64,000 bases of DNA from assembly GCF_900108245.1 (NCBI RefSeq), contig NZ_FNUY01000003.1, forward strand, positions 62,001-126,000, in the 5' to 3' direction. Shown here piece after piece: positions 31,510-40,180 of this stretch (the first letter of the stretch is position 1; each line of letters opens with the position of its first letter). The notes under the pieces are model-generated. The model saw only the letters and a list, made by a program, of their open reading frames with translations. It was not told where the DNA came from and did no database searches. A program made the translations under genes and the position numbers. Source of the stretch: Allobosea lathyri (GTDB taxonomy: Bacteria; Pseudomonadota; Alphaproteobacteria; Rhizobiales; Beijerinckiaceae).

Positions 31510-33171
31510 TCAAAACAGCCGGGGGCCGCGCGCCGGCGGTCCGCCAGCCGGAGCGGGGGCTGCCACAGCGCGCGGGCCGCCGCCGACCACGACCTGGGCG
31601 CCATCGTTCAACTCGCCGGCGAGGATCTCGGTGAAGGCGCCATCGGTCGGGCCCAGCGTGACCTGGACCGCCTTGGGCTGGCCGTCGCCATCGAGGATAT
31701 AGACGCGGCCCGGCGCGCCCTGCTGGGCGGCGGGGCGGCCCTCCTGCATCAGGGCCTCGAATTTCGTGCGCCTGTCGGGGTCGAGCACGGCGGCGATCTT
31801 GGCGGTCATTTCGGTGCGGGCGGTGCGGAAGGCGGCGCGCCGTTCCTCCTCGGACAGACCAGCCATGGCCTCGCGGCCACCGCCGCGTCGCTCCTGCAGG
31901 ATGGCGGCGATCGCCTGCTTCTGCTCAGGAGTGGGCTGCAGTTCGGTCTCGATGCGCTCGCGCAAGGCCGCTCCAGCCCGGCCCGCGCCGCCGCGTCCGG
32001 CGGGTGCTGCTGCGGGCGAGTTCGCCGGCGCCGAGCCGACTGCGACGCCGGCAGGGCGGAAGCGCAGCGCGGCGTTGGGCACGCGCAGCACGTCGCGGCG
32101 GTCCTCGGTCACGACCTGGAGATTGGCGGTCATGCCCGGCAGCAGGGCCATGTCGCGGTTCTCGACACGGACCACGCCGGTATAGGTCACGACGTTCTGG
32201 ATGGTCTGGGCGCCCAGCCTGACCAGTTCGACGCGGCCCTCGAAGGTGCGGTTGGGATAGGCGTTCACGGTGAAGCTGACAGGCTGGCCCGGCTTCAGGC
32301 GACCGACATCGGCCTCGTCGACATTGGCGTAGATGTCGATGACGCGCAGGTCCTGCGCGATCTGGAACAAAGTCGGCGTCGAGAGCGAGGCGGCGACCGT
32401 CTGGCCGAGATCGACCTGGCGCTGCACGACGACGCCGTCGACGGGCGAGCGGATGTCGGTGCGTTCGAGGTCGATCAGAATATCCTTGAGCTTGGCCTCG
32501 CGGCTGCCGATCAGCGCCTCGCCGGACTGGACCTGCCCTTCGGCGAGCAGGATGTCGGCATCGAGCCCGTTGAGCTCGGCCTTGGCAGAGGCGATCTGCG
32601 CCTCGCTGGAGGCGAGCGTCGCGACCTGGACCTCGACCTGCGTGCGGGCGGTGTCGAGGCTCTGCTGCGAGCCGGTATTGCGATTGAAGAGCTCGTTCTG
32701 GCGGTCGAAGGTGCGTCTGGCGTCGGCGAGCTGGGCTGCGGTGCGATCGCGCTGCGCCTCCAGATCCTTAACCGTCGAATTCGCCTTCAGCCGGGTCGAG
32801 CGGGCGCGGTCGAGCTGGGCGCGCTTGACGACGAGGTCAGCCTTGGCCTGGGCGACATCGGCCTGGGCGGCGTCGCGCCGGGTCTTGATCTGGTCGCTGT
32901 TCAGCCGCGCGACGATCTGACCGGCCTTCACCTTGGAATTGTAGTCGGCGAGGATTTCGACAATCTGGCCCGAAAGCTGCGAGCCGACGAGCACGGTCGT
33001 CACCGGCGTCAGCGTGCCGGTGGCGCGGACGGCGGCGGTGATCTGGCCACGGTCGAGCGCTGCGGTGCGGAAGGCGACGTCGTTTGCCGCTCCCCCGGTC
33101 GGTCGCAGGGTCCAGTAGCCGGCGCCGACAGCCAGCACCGCCAGTCCAGATCCGATCAGCCACTTGCGCAA
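31510..33171 (-). CDS. MacA-like periplasmic adaptor with an inserted Spy/CpxP-like segment
   Basis: This is a 553-residue membrane-fusion protein. It has an N-terminal anchor (residues 4-22), a lipoyl half-motif, a long coiled-coil hairpin (about 95-240), the second lipoyl half (IRSPVDGVVVQRQVDLGQ), and beta-barrel domains. Unusually, residues about 402-475 form a charged helical insert, ELQPTPEQKQ ... AAVLDPDRRTKFEALM. It resembles the LTxxQ repeats of Spy/CpxP and is flanked by Ala/Gly/Pro-rich linkers. The normal C-terminal strand region then resumes at GRVYILDG. It heads the exporter operon. Confidence 0.9.
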   Translation of the reverse strand: MRKWLIGSGLAVLAVGAGYWTLRPTGGAANDVAFRTAALDRGQITAAVRATGTLTPVTTVLVGSQLSGQIVEILADYNSKVKAGQIVARLNSDQIKTRRDAAQADVAQAKADLVVKRAQLDRARSTRLKANSTVKDLEAQRDRTAAQLADARRTFDRQNELFNRNTGSQQSLDTARTQVEVQVATLASSEAQIASAKAELNGLDADILLAEGQVQSGEALIGSREAKLKDILIDLERTDIRSPVDGVVVQRQVDLGQTVAASLSTPTLFQIAQDLRVIDIYANVDEADVGRLKPGQPVSFTVNAYPNRTFEGRVELVRLGAQTIQNVVTYTGVVRVENRDMALLPGMTANLQVVTEDRRDVLRVPNAALRFRPAGVAVGSAPANSPAAAPAGRGGAGRAGAALRERIETELQPTPEQKQAIAAILQERRGGGREAMAGLSEEERRAAFRTARTEMTAKIAAVLDPDRRTKFEALMQEGRPAAQQGAPGRVYILDGDGQPKAVQVTLGPTDGAFTEILAGELNDGAQVVVGGGPRAVAAPAPAGGPPARGPRLF

Positions 33172-33299
33172 GGGCGTCCCCCGTCATGCGCCGGCTTGCT
33201 CGCCGCCGCTCAGGGGCAAATCATGCCAGAACAACGTGCTGACAGCGAGTTAACTTACGGCAATGTTGCAGACAGCCCGGGCTCACGCTGGCTGGCCAA

Positions 33300-34109
33300 T
33301 CAGGCGGTGCGCGCGCCTCGCGTCGCCGCCAGCAGGTCGCGCAGTGTCGTGATCGTGGAGGCGTCTGCGACGCCGTCGATCTTGTCCTGGCGCCAATGCC
33401 GCTGGAAGGCTGCCACGACCGCCTCGAGCTTCTCGTCATAGACGCCGTCGACCGCAACGCCGTAGCCCAGCATCGCGAACATCGCCTGCAGGGCCTCGAC
33501 AGGCTGGCCGCTGTCGCCGCGCGCAAGGAAGCGCCCGCCACGGATGGGCGCAGGCTCGCTCCAGAGGCCGACGCCGCCCTGCGCAAAATGCCGCCAGGGA
33601 AACTTCTCGCCGGGATCGATCTTGCGGCCCGGCGCGATGTCGGAATGGGCCAGCACGCGTTCGGGCGGGATGGCCCAGCGCTCGCAGATGTCGCGGCAGA
33701 GGTTGAGGGTGGCGGCGATCTGTTCGGGCGGAAAATCGGGCAGGCCGCCGGGATGGCCGGGATTGGCGATCTCGATCCCGATCGAGCAGGAGTTGATATC
33801 GGTCTCGCCGGCCCAGTTGGAAGCGCCGGCATGCCAGGCGCGGCGGCCTTCCGGCACGAGCTGGAGGACATGGCCGTTCTCGAAGACGAAATAATGCGAC
33901 GAGACCTGCGAGACCGGATTGCAGAGCCATTGCAGCGCCTCGCCGGCTTGCGGCATGCCGGTATAGTGCAGGATCAGCATGTCCGGCCGGCGCTCCGGCG
34001 CGTCGGTGGCGCCGTTGCGGGGTTTGCGGTCACCGTGATTGGGGGAGGGGAAGACCTTCGCCGCAAAGCGGCTGTCGGGCGTGTTCGTCAGGCTGTTCGT
34101 CGCGCTCAT
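33300..34109 (-). CDS. N-acetylmuramoyl-L-alanine amidase (AmpD-like) with peptidoglycan-binding domain
   Basis: This is a 269-residue zinc amidase that cuts the lactyl-Ala bond of muropeptides. The amidase_2 domain is visible with zinc ligand H48 (LILHYTGM), a second histidine in the RRAWHAG region, and HSDIAPGRKIDPG near the end of the domain. A PG_binding_1 domain follows (residues about 195-262, ALQAMFAMLGY). There is no signal peptide, consistent with a cytosolic AmpD-type role. It overlaps the upstream TerB-DnaJ gene by 4 bp. Confidence 0.9.
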   Translation of the reverse strand: MSATNSLTNTPDSRFAAKVFPSPNHGDRKPRNGATDAPERRPDMLILHYTGMPQAGEALQWLCNPVSQVSSHYFVFENGHVLQLVPEGRRAWHAGASNWAGETDINSCSIGIEIANPGHPGGLPDFPPEQIAATLNLCRDICERWAIPPERVLAHSDIAPGRKIDPGEKFPWRHFAQGGVGLWSEPAPIRGGRFLARGDSGQPVEALQAMFAMLGYGVAVDGVYDEKLEAVVAAFQRHWRQDKIDGVADASTITTLRDLLAATRGARTA

Positions 34110-34852
34110 GCGGGCTCCGGGAGCCCGACCGCAAGGCCCCGCTCTTTCTCGATTGCGTCCCAGGCGGCGTTGATGGCCGACAGGCGTTGCGTGGCAATCG
34201 CCACCGCCTCCTCGGGCAGGCCGCGTGCGATCTCGCGATCGGGATGGTTCTGCGCCACCAGCCGGCGATAATGCTGTTTCAGATGGGCATCGCTCATCTC
34301 GCGGCTGGCGCCGAGCACCAGATAGGGGTCTTCGGGCCTGCGCGCATGGCGGGCTTCGATGCGGGCGAAATCGGCATCACCGATGCCGAAGATCGTCGCG
34401 ACGTCGCGCAGATAGGCATGCTCGTCCTGATGGATCGCGCCGTCGGCGGCGGCGATCAGGAAAAGCCCGTCGAGCACATCCTCCAGCAGAGCGGGCTCGT
34501 CGCGGAAGCTCTCGGCGATCTGCGTGGCATAGGCCTCGAAACCGGCGCTGGTCTGCTTGGCGAGATCGAACAGGCTCTCGACGCGCTTCTGCTGCTCCGG
34601 CGGCACCTTGACGATGCGCTGGAAGGCCGTGACCTCGTCGCGGGTCACGACGCCGTCCGAACGCGCCATCTTGGCGGCAAGCGCGACGAGCCCGGTCGTG
34701 AAGACGAGTTCGCGCGGCGCGGGGCCGAATGGCGCGCCCTCACGGTCGACAAGCATATGGCCGGCCAGCGCACCGACGAGCGCTCCGAGCGGGCCGCCGA
34801 GCGCCAGGCCCAGTCCGCCTCCACCCAACACGCCCCAGAATGACGAAACCAT
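34106..34852 (-). CDS. DjlA-like protein: TerB domain plus C-terminal J domain
   Basis: This 248-residue protein has an N-terminal glycine-rich hydrophobic segment (WGVLGGGGLGLALGGPLGAL), suggesting membrane association. A TerB helical domain occupies residues about 45-160 (DGVVTRDEVTAF, DGAIHQDE). A J domain ends the protein with the HPD motif (AQNHPDRE), so it can stimulate DnaK. ATG 34852 is preferred over TTG 34888. Its stop overlaps the amidase start, so the two are co-translated. Confidence 0.88.
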   Translation of the reverse strand: MVSSFWGVLGGGGLGLALGGPLGALVGALAGHMLVDREGAPFGPAPRELVFTTGLVALAAKMARSDGVVTRDEVTAFQRIVKVPPEQQKRVESLFDLAKQTSAGFEAYATQIAESFRDEPALLEDVLDGLFLIAAADGAIHQDEHAYLRDVATIFGIGDADFARIEARHARRPEDPYLVLGASREMSDAHLKQHYRRLVAQNHPDREIARGLPEEAVAIATQRLSAINAAWDAIEKERGLAVGLPEPA

Positions 34853-35324
34853 CGTGAAGCTGTTCCCCCGAACCTTGCTGGGCTGCAATCCTAAAGCCGG
34901 ATGATTGGCGATGGCATCATAAAGTGATGCCGTCGGAAATCTGAATCCGTCTCTTACTGAACAGTCGGAGCCGGGCTTCCGCGAAAAACCGGCTCCCGCT
35001 TTTTCGCGCCCTGCTCTAGCGGCAATCGGCCGCTCGCGACAGCCCGCGCCAGGTCATTTGCCGCTTTTTGGCAATGCGCCGGGCAATTGCGTCGTCAATG
35101 GGGCGATGGTTTGGCGGCTCACTGTGGTTCTGCCGGCATTGACACGGAATCGCCGATTTCCGAATCATTACATGAGAATTACTCAGGCTTTAGATTTCCA
35201 ATAGTGTTCGTTGTCGGAGGATATAGAATAGATTTTCAGGCTATGCGGTCAGATTATCAACACATTTGCTGACCAATTGACTGCGCCCTTCAGCCATGTT
35301 CCGGAATGAAGGATGCAGTCTACC
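34853..35324. other. 472-bp intergenic region between divergent djlA-like and lytic transglycosylase genes
   Basis: It holds a repeat-like hairpin at 34966-35010 (GAGCCGG / CCGGCTC and GCGAAAAA / TTTTTCGC). A clearly A/T-rich stretch follows at about 35150-35290, against GC-rich surroundings. A 61-codon open frame at 35087 lacks a ribosome-binding site and family features. The A/T-rich part probably carries the promoter of the transglycosylase gene. Confidence 0.5.
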
Positions 35325-35957
35325 ATGCGGTATACCTCCAGCGGCGCTGCCGCCGCTCTCGCGATTTGCCTCGCAAGCCTCCAGCCGGCACAAGCTCAGG
35401 TCAATGACGAAACCGACGCTCGGGCCTTCATCGTCAGGGAGGCTGAGATCCAGCGTGAGAAGGCGGCCGGCAAGGCTGGCCAGGAGTCACCGCAGGCGAA
35501 TGCCGGTTCGAAATCGGCGGCCACAATCGAGAAGGCCGGCAAGCATTCGCAGGGCCGGGCTCGCGCCCTGGCCGCCCCGGCCGGCTCGGACGGGCTGAAG
35601 GCACTCGTGGCGCGCCATGCTGCCGCCAACGGTGTGCCGTTCGCGCTTGCCGATGCCGTCGTTCGCATCGAGAGCCGCTACAATCCCCGCGCCAGCAATG
35701 CCGGCAATTACGGGCTCATGCAGATCCGCCACCAGACGGCGCGCGGCCTGGGCTATTCCGGCAGCGCCGGCGGCCTGCTCGATGCCGAGACCAATGCCCG
35801 CTTCGGCATGAAGTATCTGGCGCTGGCCTACAAGCTTGCCGGTGGCGATACCTGCCGCACCGTGATGAAATATCAGAGCGGCCACATGACCCAGCACATG
35901 AACGGCGCCAACCGCAGCTATTGCGCCAAGGTCCGCACCATCAGCGCCCAGAGCTGA
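35325..35957 (+). CDS. Lytic transglycosylase (SLT domain)
   Basis: This is a 210-residue exported enzyme that cleaves peptidoglycan glycan strands. The signal peptide is MRYTSSGAAAALAICLASLQPAQA. A variable Lys/Ala-rich linker follows, then the SLT domain with the catalytic glutamate in VVRIESRYNPRA, then GNYGLMQI and YLALAYKLAGG. ATG 35325 has AAGGA 11 nt upstream; ATG 35313, with AAGG directly adjacent, is the alternative. Confidence 0.88.
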   Translation: MRYTSSGAAAALAICLASLQPAQAQVNDETDARAFIVREAEIQREKAAGKAGQESPQANAGSKSAATIEKAGKHSQGRARALAAPAGSDGLKALVARHAAANGVPFALADAVVRIESRYNPRASNAGNYGLMQIRHQTARGLGYSGSAGGLLDAETNARFGMKYLALAYKLAGGDTCRTVMKYQSGHMTQHMNGANRSYCAKVRTISAQS

Positions 35958-36021
35958 TGACACGCGCGGTTTGCGCCGCTCTCGCCTTGACGTGAGCCGG
36001 CCAAACGCGCACTAGCGCCCT

Positions 36022-36442
36022 GCCAGTCGGCCGGACGGCCGCTCCCGGAAGAGCTTAGGTTCTTCTGGGGGAGGAAAGTCCGGGCTCCACGGAAACACGG
36101 TGCCGGATAACGTCCGGCGGGGGCGACCCCAGGGAAAGCGCCACAGAGATCGAACCGCCTTCGGGCCGAGCGCTTCGGCGCCCCGGCGCGACGGTAAGGG
36201 TGAAAAGGTGCGGTAAGAGCGCACCGCGGACCCGGCAACGGGGACGGCATGGCAAGCCCCACCGGGAGCAAAACCGAATAGGGACGATGCTTTCCGCGCA
36301 AGCGGGGAGGGGCCTGTTTCTGGGCCTTGTCGTCCGGGTTGGTTGCTCGAGGCGCGCAGCAATGCGCGTCCCAGAGGAATGGCCGTCACGTCGGGGGAGC
36401 GATCCTCCGGCCATCCAAAACCCGGCTTACAGGCCGACTGGC
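36022..36442 (+). ncRNA. rnpB: RNase P RNA, class A
   Basis: This is the catalytic RNA that matures tRNA 5' ends. The ends pair as helix P1 (GCCAGTCGGCC at 36022 with GGCCGACTGGC ending at 36442). The universally conserved stretch GAGGAAAGTCCGGGCTCC lies near the 5' end, and the matching 3' motif before CCCGGCTTACAGGCC closes the core. The length, about 421 nt, fits alphaproteobacterial class A RNA. Confidence 0.95.
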
Positions 36443-36601
36443 AATTCTACTCCGGCGACCGCCTGAAGCGATGTTCTGCGCTTCCGGTGCTCACGGACAT
36501 CAGTCCGCTCCGCTCCGGTTCTCGCACACCGCTCCAGTCGACTCGCCGGAGCGAATTGCCGAGCCATCGCGGCGAAAGCCGCGCTTCCACGAGAAGGGAC
36601 G

Positions 36602-37024
36602 TCAGGCGACCTTCAGCTCGACGTCGATGTTGCCCTTGGTCGCGTGCGAGTATGGGCACACGACGTGGGCCTTCTTGACGAGATCCTCGGCCACCGCCTT
36701 GTCGACGCCCGGGATCGAGATCGTCAGCTTCACCGCAATGCCGAAGCCGGCGCCGTCGTCGCGCGGGCCGATGCCGACATCGGCGCTGACGCGGGCGTCG
36801 TCGGGGATCTTCACCTTCTCCTTGCCGGCGACGAATTTCAGCGCGCCGAGGAAGCAGGCGGAATAGCCCATCGAGAACAGCTGTTCGGGGTTGGTGCCGT
36901 TGCCGCCGCCGCCGCCGAGTTCCTTGGGCGTGTTGAGCACGAGCTTGACGTTGCCGGTATCTGTCGCAGCTTCGCCTTCACGTCCGCCGGTGGCCGAACC
37001 ATGCGCGGTGTAGAGAATGTTCAT
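36602..37024 (-). CDS. ohr: Organic hydroperoxide resistance protein Ohr
   Basis: This is a 140-residue dimeric thiol peroxidase that reduces organic hydroperoxides. The peroxidatic C57 (MGYSACFLGAL) and resolving C123 (VCPYSHATKG) are present, with R15 and E47 positioned as in the family. ATG 37024 gives the standard start MNILYTAHGSATGGREG; the longer frame translates tandem repeats. It is divergent from ohrR, with the regulator's probable operator between them. Confidence 0.95.
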   Translation of the reverse strand: MNILYTAHGSATGGREGEAATDTGNVKLVLNTPKELGGGGGNGTNPEQLFSMGYSACFLGALKFVAGKEKVKIPDDARVSADVGIGPRDDGAGFGIAVKLTISIPGVDKAVAEDLVKKAHVVCPYSHATKGNIDVELKVA

Positions 37025-37051
37025 GACGGGGTTCCTTGCTGCACGAGCTGT

Positions 37052-37096
37052 GAATTTGGGATTTGTGAACTTGGGATTTGTGAAGTTGCGATCTGC
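37052..37096. repeat. Tandem 15-bp repeats in the ohr leader
   Basis: GAATTTGGGATTTGT, GAACTTGGGATTTGT and GAAGTTGCGATCTGC follow one another, with a further decayed unit to about 37110. They lie in the 5' untranslated region of ohr, between the operator and the start codon. Confidence 0.8.
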
Positions 37097-37114
37097 CAAC
37101 TTGCATTTTCAATT

Positions 37115-37132
37115 TAGATTGCGCACAATCTA
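37115..37132. promoter_or_regulatory. OhrR operator candidate
   Basis: The perfect 7-bp inverted repeat TAGATTG-CGCA-CAATCTA is embedded in A/T-rich DNA (37105-37150). It lies 90 bp upstream of ohr. OhrR is known to repress ohr through A/T-rich palindromes of this type and to release them when its cysteine is oxidised. Confidence 0.75.
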
Positions 37133-37192
37133 ATTGTCAACGATTGAAAATATGGGCTCACGCGGATTTGATCTGGCTCTGCGCCAGAGCCT

Positions 37193-37350
37193 GATCATTT
37201 TGCGCGGAAACACGCCGTCATCCTGGGCGACCGCAGGTCGACCCGGGATCCATCGTAGAGCTCGGCTCCCTGAGATGGATCCCGGATCTGCGCGGCTTCG
37301 CCGCTTGTCCAGGATGACGGCGTGGTTCCGAGGGAAATCGTCCCGCTCCA
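37193..37350. repeat. Palindromic repeat, family B
   Basis: GATCATTTTGCGCGGAAAC and CGCCGTCATCC on the left match GGATGACGGCGTGGTTCC and AAATCGTC on the right. The inner arms are GGGATCCATC / GATGGATCCC. It lies between the ohr operator and ohrR. Confidence 0.85.
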
Positions 37351-37385
37351 GGCGACCGGGCGTTGCGCAGGCAGGAAGGGAAACA

Positions 37386-37850
37386 ATGACTGGGCAGAAG
37401 GTTCCCGATCCGGCGCAGCCGCGGCTGGAGGAGCAGTTGTGCTTCGCGATCTACCAGGCCGGGCACGCTTTCAACCGGATGTATCGCCCGGTGCTGGCTG
37501 AGCTTGGCCTGACCTATCCGCAATATCTGGTCATGCTTGTATTGTGGGATGGTGACGGCGTCACCGTGAAGGCGATCGGCGAGCGGATGATGCTCGATTC
37601 CGGCACGCTCACCCCCTTGCTGAAGCGACTGGAAGTGGCTGGCCTCGTTCGACGCGAGCGCGACCGCGAGGATGAGCGTCAGGTCCGGCTTTACCTGACG
37701 GGGGAGGGCGATGCCCTGCGCGAGAAGGGGCGCTGCGTGCCCGAAACGATCGGCTGCGCGATCGGCCATACGGCGGAGCGAAACCAAAATCTGCTGGCGG
37801 AACTGTCGGCCTTGCGCGACGCGCTGCTGAAGGCGGCCGATCAGGCCTGA
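37386..37850 (+). CDS. ohrR: MarR-family peroxide sensor OhrR
   Basis: This is a 154-residue repressor. The redox-sensing C19 lies in [15 protein letters not shown], the standard OhrR position. The winged helix follows ([42 protein letters not shown], seen in segments). ATG 37386 is the family start; the long in-frame extension is the family B repeat. The divergent ohr gene confirms the role. Confidence 0.93.
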   Translation: MTGQKVPDPAQPRLEEQLCFAIYQAGHAFNRMYRPVLAELGLTYPQYLVMLVLWDGDGVTVKAIGERMMLDSGTLTPLLKRLEVAGLVRRERDREDERQVRLYLTGEGDALREKGRCVPETIGCAIGHTAERNQNLLAELSALRDALLKAADQA

Positions 37851-38205
37851 TCCGCCGCAAATTTTTTTCACATGAATACCGGGCTTGTCCGACCGCATTC
37901 GGCCGTTGGTGGCAGGCTGCGGACGGCAATTCACGCGCGCTTACGGATACTTAACCTTAACGGGGTGTGATGCTCCACAGCCCCTGCGCCTGCCTGCCGG
38001 CAGACGCGATTCCATTGACGCCCATAAGTACCCATGCTATCCCAAATCATCCCGTCGAGATCGGCAGGCGACAGTCAGATCAGGGTCCGTGTGCCGCGCG
38101 GATTTTGGTCAGCGCCTTTGCCTTGCCTGCCTCGACGGGAGGCTTCGCCCCTGAATGTTCTGGAGCAGGGCGGGTGTGTGGAGAGCAGGCCGGGAGGCGG
38201 CGTTG
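37851..38205. other. 355-bp promoter region of the dcw cluster
   Basis: No gene is seen. TTAACCTTAAC at 37951-37961 contains two TTAAC half-sites that could bind CtrA, but their spacing is not the N7 consensus. GGGAGG at 38192-38197 is the mraZ ribosome-binding site. MraZ-type GTGGG repeats were sought and not found. Confidence 0.4.
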
Positions 38206-38688
38206 ATGGACCGCTTCGTCTCGAACTTCACCAACCGGCTCGACGCCAAGGGCCGCGTCTCGATCCCCTCGAGTTTCCGCGCCGTGCTGGCCAAGGATGG
38301 CTACGAGGGGCTCTACGTTCATCCCGCGCTCGATCTTGCCGCCTTCGATGCCGGCGGCCACGCGCTACGCAAGACAATCGACGATATACTCTCGCGCTTC
38401 TCGCCGTTCTCGGACGAGTGGGAATCCCTTTCGACGGCGCTGAACGGCACGTCGGAGGTTCTGAAGGTCGACCCGGAGGGCCGCATCATGCTGAGCGAGG
38501 CGCTCAAGGCACATACTGGCATCGGCGATACCGTGACCTTCGTCGGCCATGGCCACAAATTCCAGATCTGGGAGCCGCAGCGGTTCCAGACGCATCTCGA
38601 GGCGGCGAAGACACGGCTGCGCGACGTCAAGCGTGTGCTTGGGACGCAGCTGCAGTCTTCCGGCCCGACCGGGGTCGCGGGCGCATGA
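38206..38688 (+). CDS. mraZ: Transcriptional regulator MraZ
   Basis: This is a 160-residue AbrB-like DNA-binding protein that heads and autoregulates the dcw operon. The start [21 protein letters not shown] is diagnostic, and the second half-repeat [17 protein letters not shown] is present. ATG 38206 has GGGAGG upstream. Its stop overlaps the rsmH start (ATGA). Confidence 0.95.
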   Translation: MDRFVSNFTNRLDAKGRVSIPSSFRAVLAKDGYEGLYVHPALDLAAFDAGGHALRKTIDDILSRFSPFSDEWESLSTALNGTSEVLKVDPEGRIMLSEALKAHTGIGDTVTFVGHGHKFQIWEPQRFQTHLEAAKTRLRDVKRVLGTQLQSSGPTGVAGA

Positions 38689-39788
38689 CGGGCCATGGCA
38701 GTCGCGACGACGGCGCCATTGGCGGACCGGCCCGTCATGCACCCGCGTCGCAAGTGACACCCGCGTCGCAAGTGAATGCGTCGCAAGACGCCGCGCCGCA
38801 TGTGCCCGTGCTGCTGGCCGAGGTGATCGAGGCGCTCGCGCTGAAGCCCGGCGGCCGCTATCTCGACGGCACCTTCGGGGCTGGCGGCTATGCGCGCGCG
38901 CTGCTGGAGGCTGCGCCCGATGCGACGCTGCTCGCGCTCGACCGCGACCCGACAGCCATTGCCGGCGGAGCCGATCTCGTGGCGGCCATGGCCGGACGTC
39001 TCATCCTGTCGCAGGCGCGCTTCAGCGAACTCGCCGAGGAGGCCGAGCGCTTCCAGATGGCGCCGCTCGATGGCGTCGTGCTCGATATCGGCGTGTCGTC
39101 CATGCAGATCGACCAGGCGGAGCGCGGCTTTTCGTTCCGCTTCGACGGGCCGCTCGACATGCGCATGGCGCGCGAGGGGCAAAGCGCTGCCGACCTCATC
39201 AACGAGGCCGAGGAGGGGCTGCTCGCCAACATCTTCTATCACTATGGCGAGGAGCGGCGCTCGCGCGCCGTCGCGCGCGCCGTGGTCGAGACCCGGCGCA
39301 AGGCGCCGATCGAGACGACCAAGCAGCTCGCCGAACTCGTGGCGAGTATCGTCTGGGCGGAGCCCGGCGGCGCGCATCCCGCGACACGTGTGTTTCAGGC
39401 GCTGCGCATCGCGGTCAATGACGAGCTCGGCGAGCTGGTGCGGGCGCTTCATGCCGCCGAGGCGGTGCTCAAGCCCGGCGGGCGGCTCGTGGTCGTCACC
39501 TTCCATTCGCTGGAAGACCGCATCGTCAAGCAGTTCCTGAGCGAGCGTTCGGGCCGGGCGCCCGCAGGGTCGCGGCACGCGCCCGCGATTGCCGTGGCGC
39601 AGCCGACATTTTCCCTCGTCAACCGGGGGCCAGTCGCGCCCACGGATGCGGAAATGCGGATAAACCCCCGCGCACGCTCGGCCAAGCTGCGTGCGGCCGA
39701 GCGCAATGCCGCTTCTGCCCGCTCGCCTGAACCGGAACTGGTGGCGCTTGCCGGCATTCCCGCTCCTCAGCCGCGCCGGAGGTCCTGA
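38685..39788 (+). CDS. rsmH: 16S rRNA (cytosine1402-N4)-methyltransferase
   Basis: This is a 367-residue SAM-dependent enzyme (MraW). Family motifs are visible: [27 protein letters not shown] for SAM binding, [14 protein letters not shown], and [15 protein letters not shown]. An unusual N-terminal extension of about 43 residues includes two 18-bp tandem repeats (38741-38776) translated as [12 protein letters not shown]. The start overlaps the mraZ stop by 4 bp. Confidence 0.95.
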   Translation: MTGHGSRDDGAIGGPARHAPASQVTPASQVNASQDAAPHVPVLLAEVIEALALKPGGRYLDGTFGAGGYARALLEAAPDATLLALDRDPTAIAGGADLVAAMAGRLILSQARFSELAEEAERFQMAPLDGVVLDIGVSSMQIDQAERGFSFRFDGPLDMRMAREGQSAADLINEAEEGLLANIFYHYGEERRSRAVARAVVETRRKAPIETTKQLAELVASIVWAEPGGAHPATRVFQALRIAVNDELGELVRALHAAEAVLKPGGRLVVVTFHSLEDRIVKQFLSERSGRAPAGSRHAPAIAVAQPTFSLVNRGPVAPTDAEMRINPRARSAKLRAAERNAASARSPEPELVALAGIPAPQPRRRS

Positions 39789-39790
39789 GC

Positions 39791-40180
39791 GTGATCAAGC
39801 TGCTCCATGTCATTGCCATCGGCGCGCTGGTGTCCTCGGCCGTCTATGCCTACACGATCAAATACGAGACGACGCTGGCAGCCGAGCATCTCCAGAAGCT
39901 CAAGGGCAAGACGCAGCGCGAGCGTGACGCCATCGCCGTGCTGAAGGCCGAATGGCAGTTCCTCAACCGGCCAGACCGGCTGCAGATGCTGTCGGATCGC
40001 CATCTCGATCTGCAGGCTTTTTCAGTGACGCAAGTGGTGCGCGCCTCGGACATCCCCAATCGCGGACCCAAGGTCGACGCCATCGGCCGCAAGCTCGAGG
40101 ATCTCGGCCTCGGCCTGCCGACGGAAACGCCCAGGGACCGCAAGGCGAGCGGTGTCACCACGCCCGGAGCACGCCCATGA
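39791..40180 (+). CDS. ftsL: Cell-division protein FtsL
   Basis: This is a 129-residue bitopic protein with a GTG start 2 bp after rsmH. One transmembrane helix (residues about 4-21, LLHVIAIGALVSSAVYAY) is followed by a periplasmic coiled coil (AEHLQKLKGKTQRERDAIAVLKAEW). A conserved NRPDRLQML segment completes it. It partners FtsB and FtsQ in the divisome. Its stop overlaps ftsI by 4 bp. Confidence 0.9.
   Translation: MIKLLHVIAIGALVSSAVYAYTIKYETTLAAEHLQKLKGKTQRERDAIAVLKAEWQFLNRPDRLQMLSDRHLDLQAFSVTQVVRASDIPNRGPKVDAIGRKLEDLGLGLPTETPRDRKASGVTTPGARP

Noticed and set aside
35087..35272. 61-codon ORF in the A/T-rich gap before the lytic transglycosylase gene
   Set aside because: It has no ribosome-binding site or recognisable motif, its composition shifts midway, and it fits a promoter region better.
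37951..37961. TTAACCTTAAC upstream of mraZ as a full CtrA site
   Set aside because: Half-sites are present, but the 7-nt spacing of the consensus is absent; kept only as a remark.
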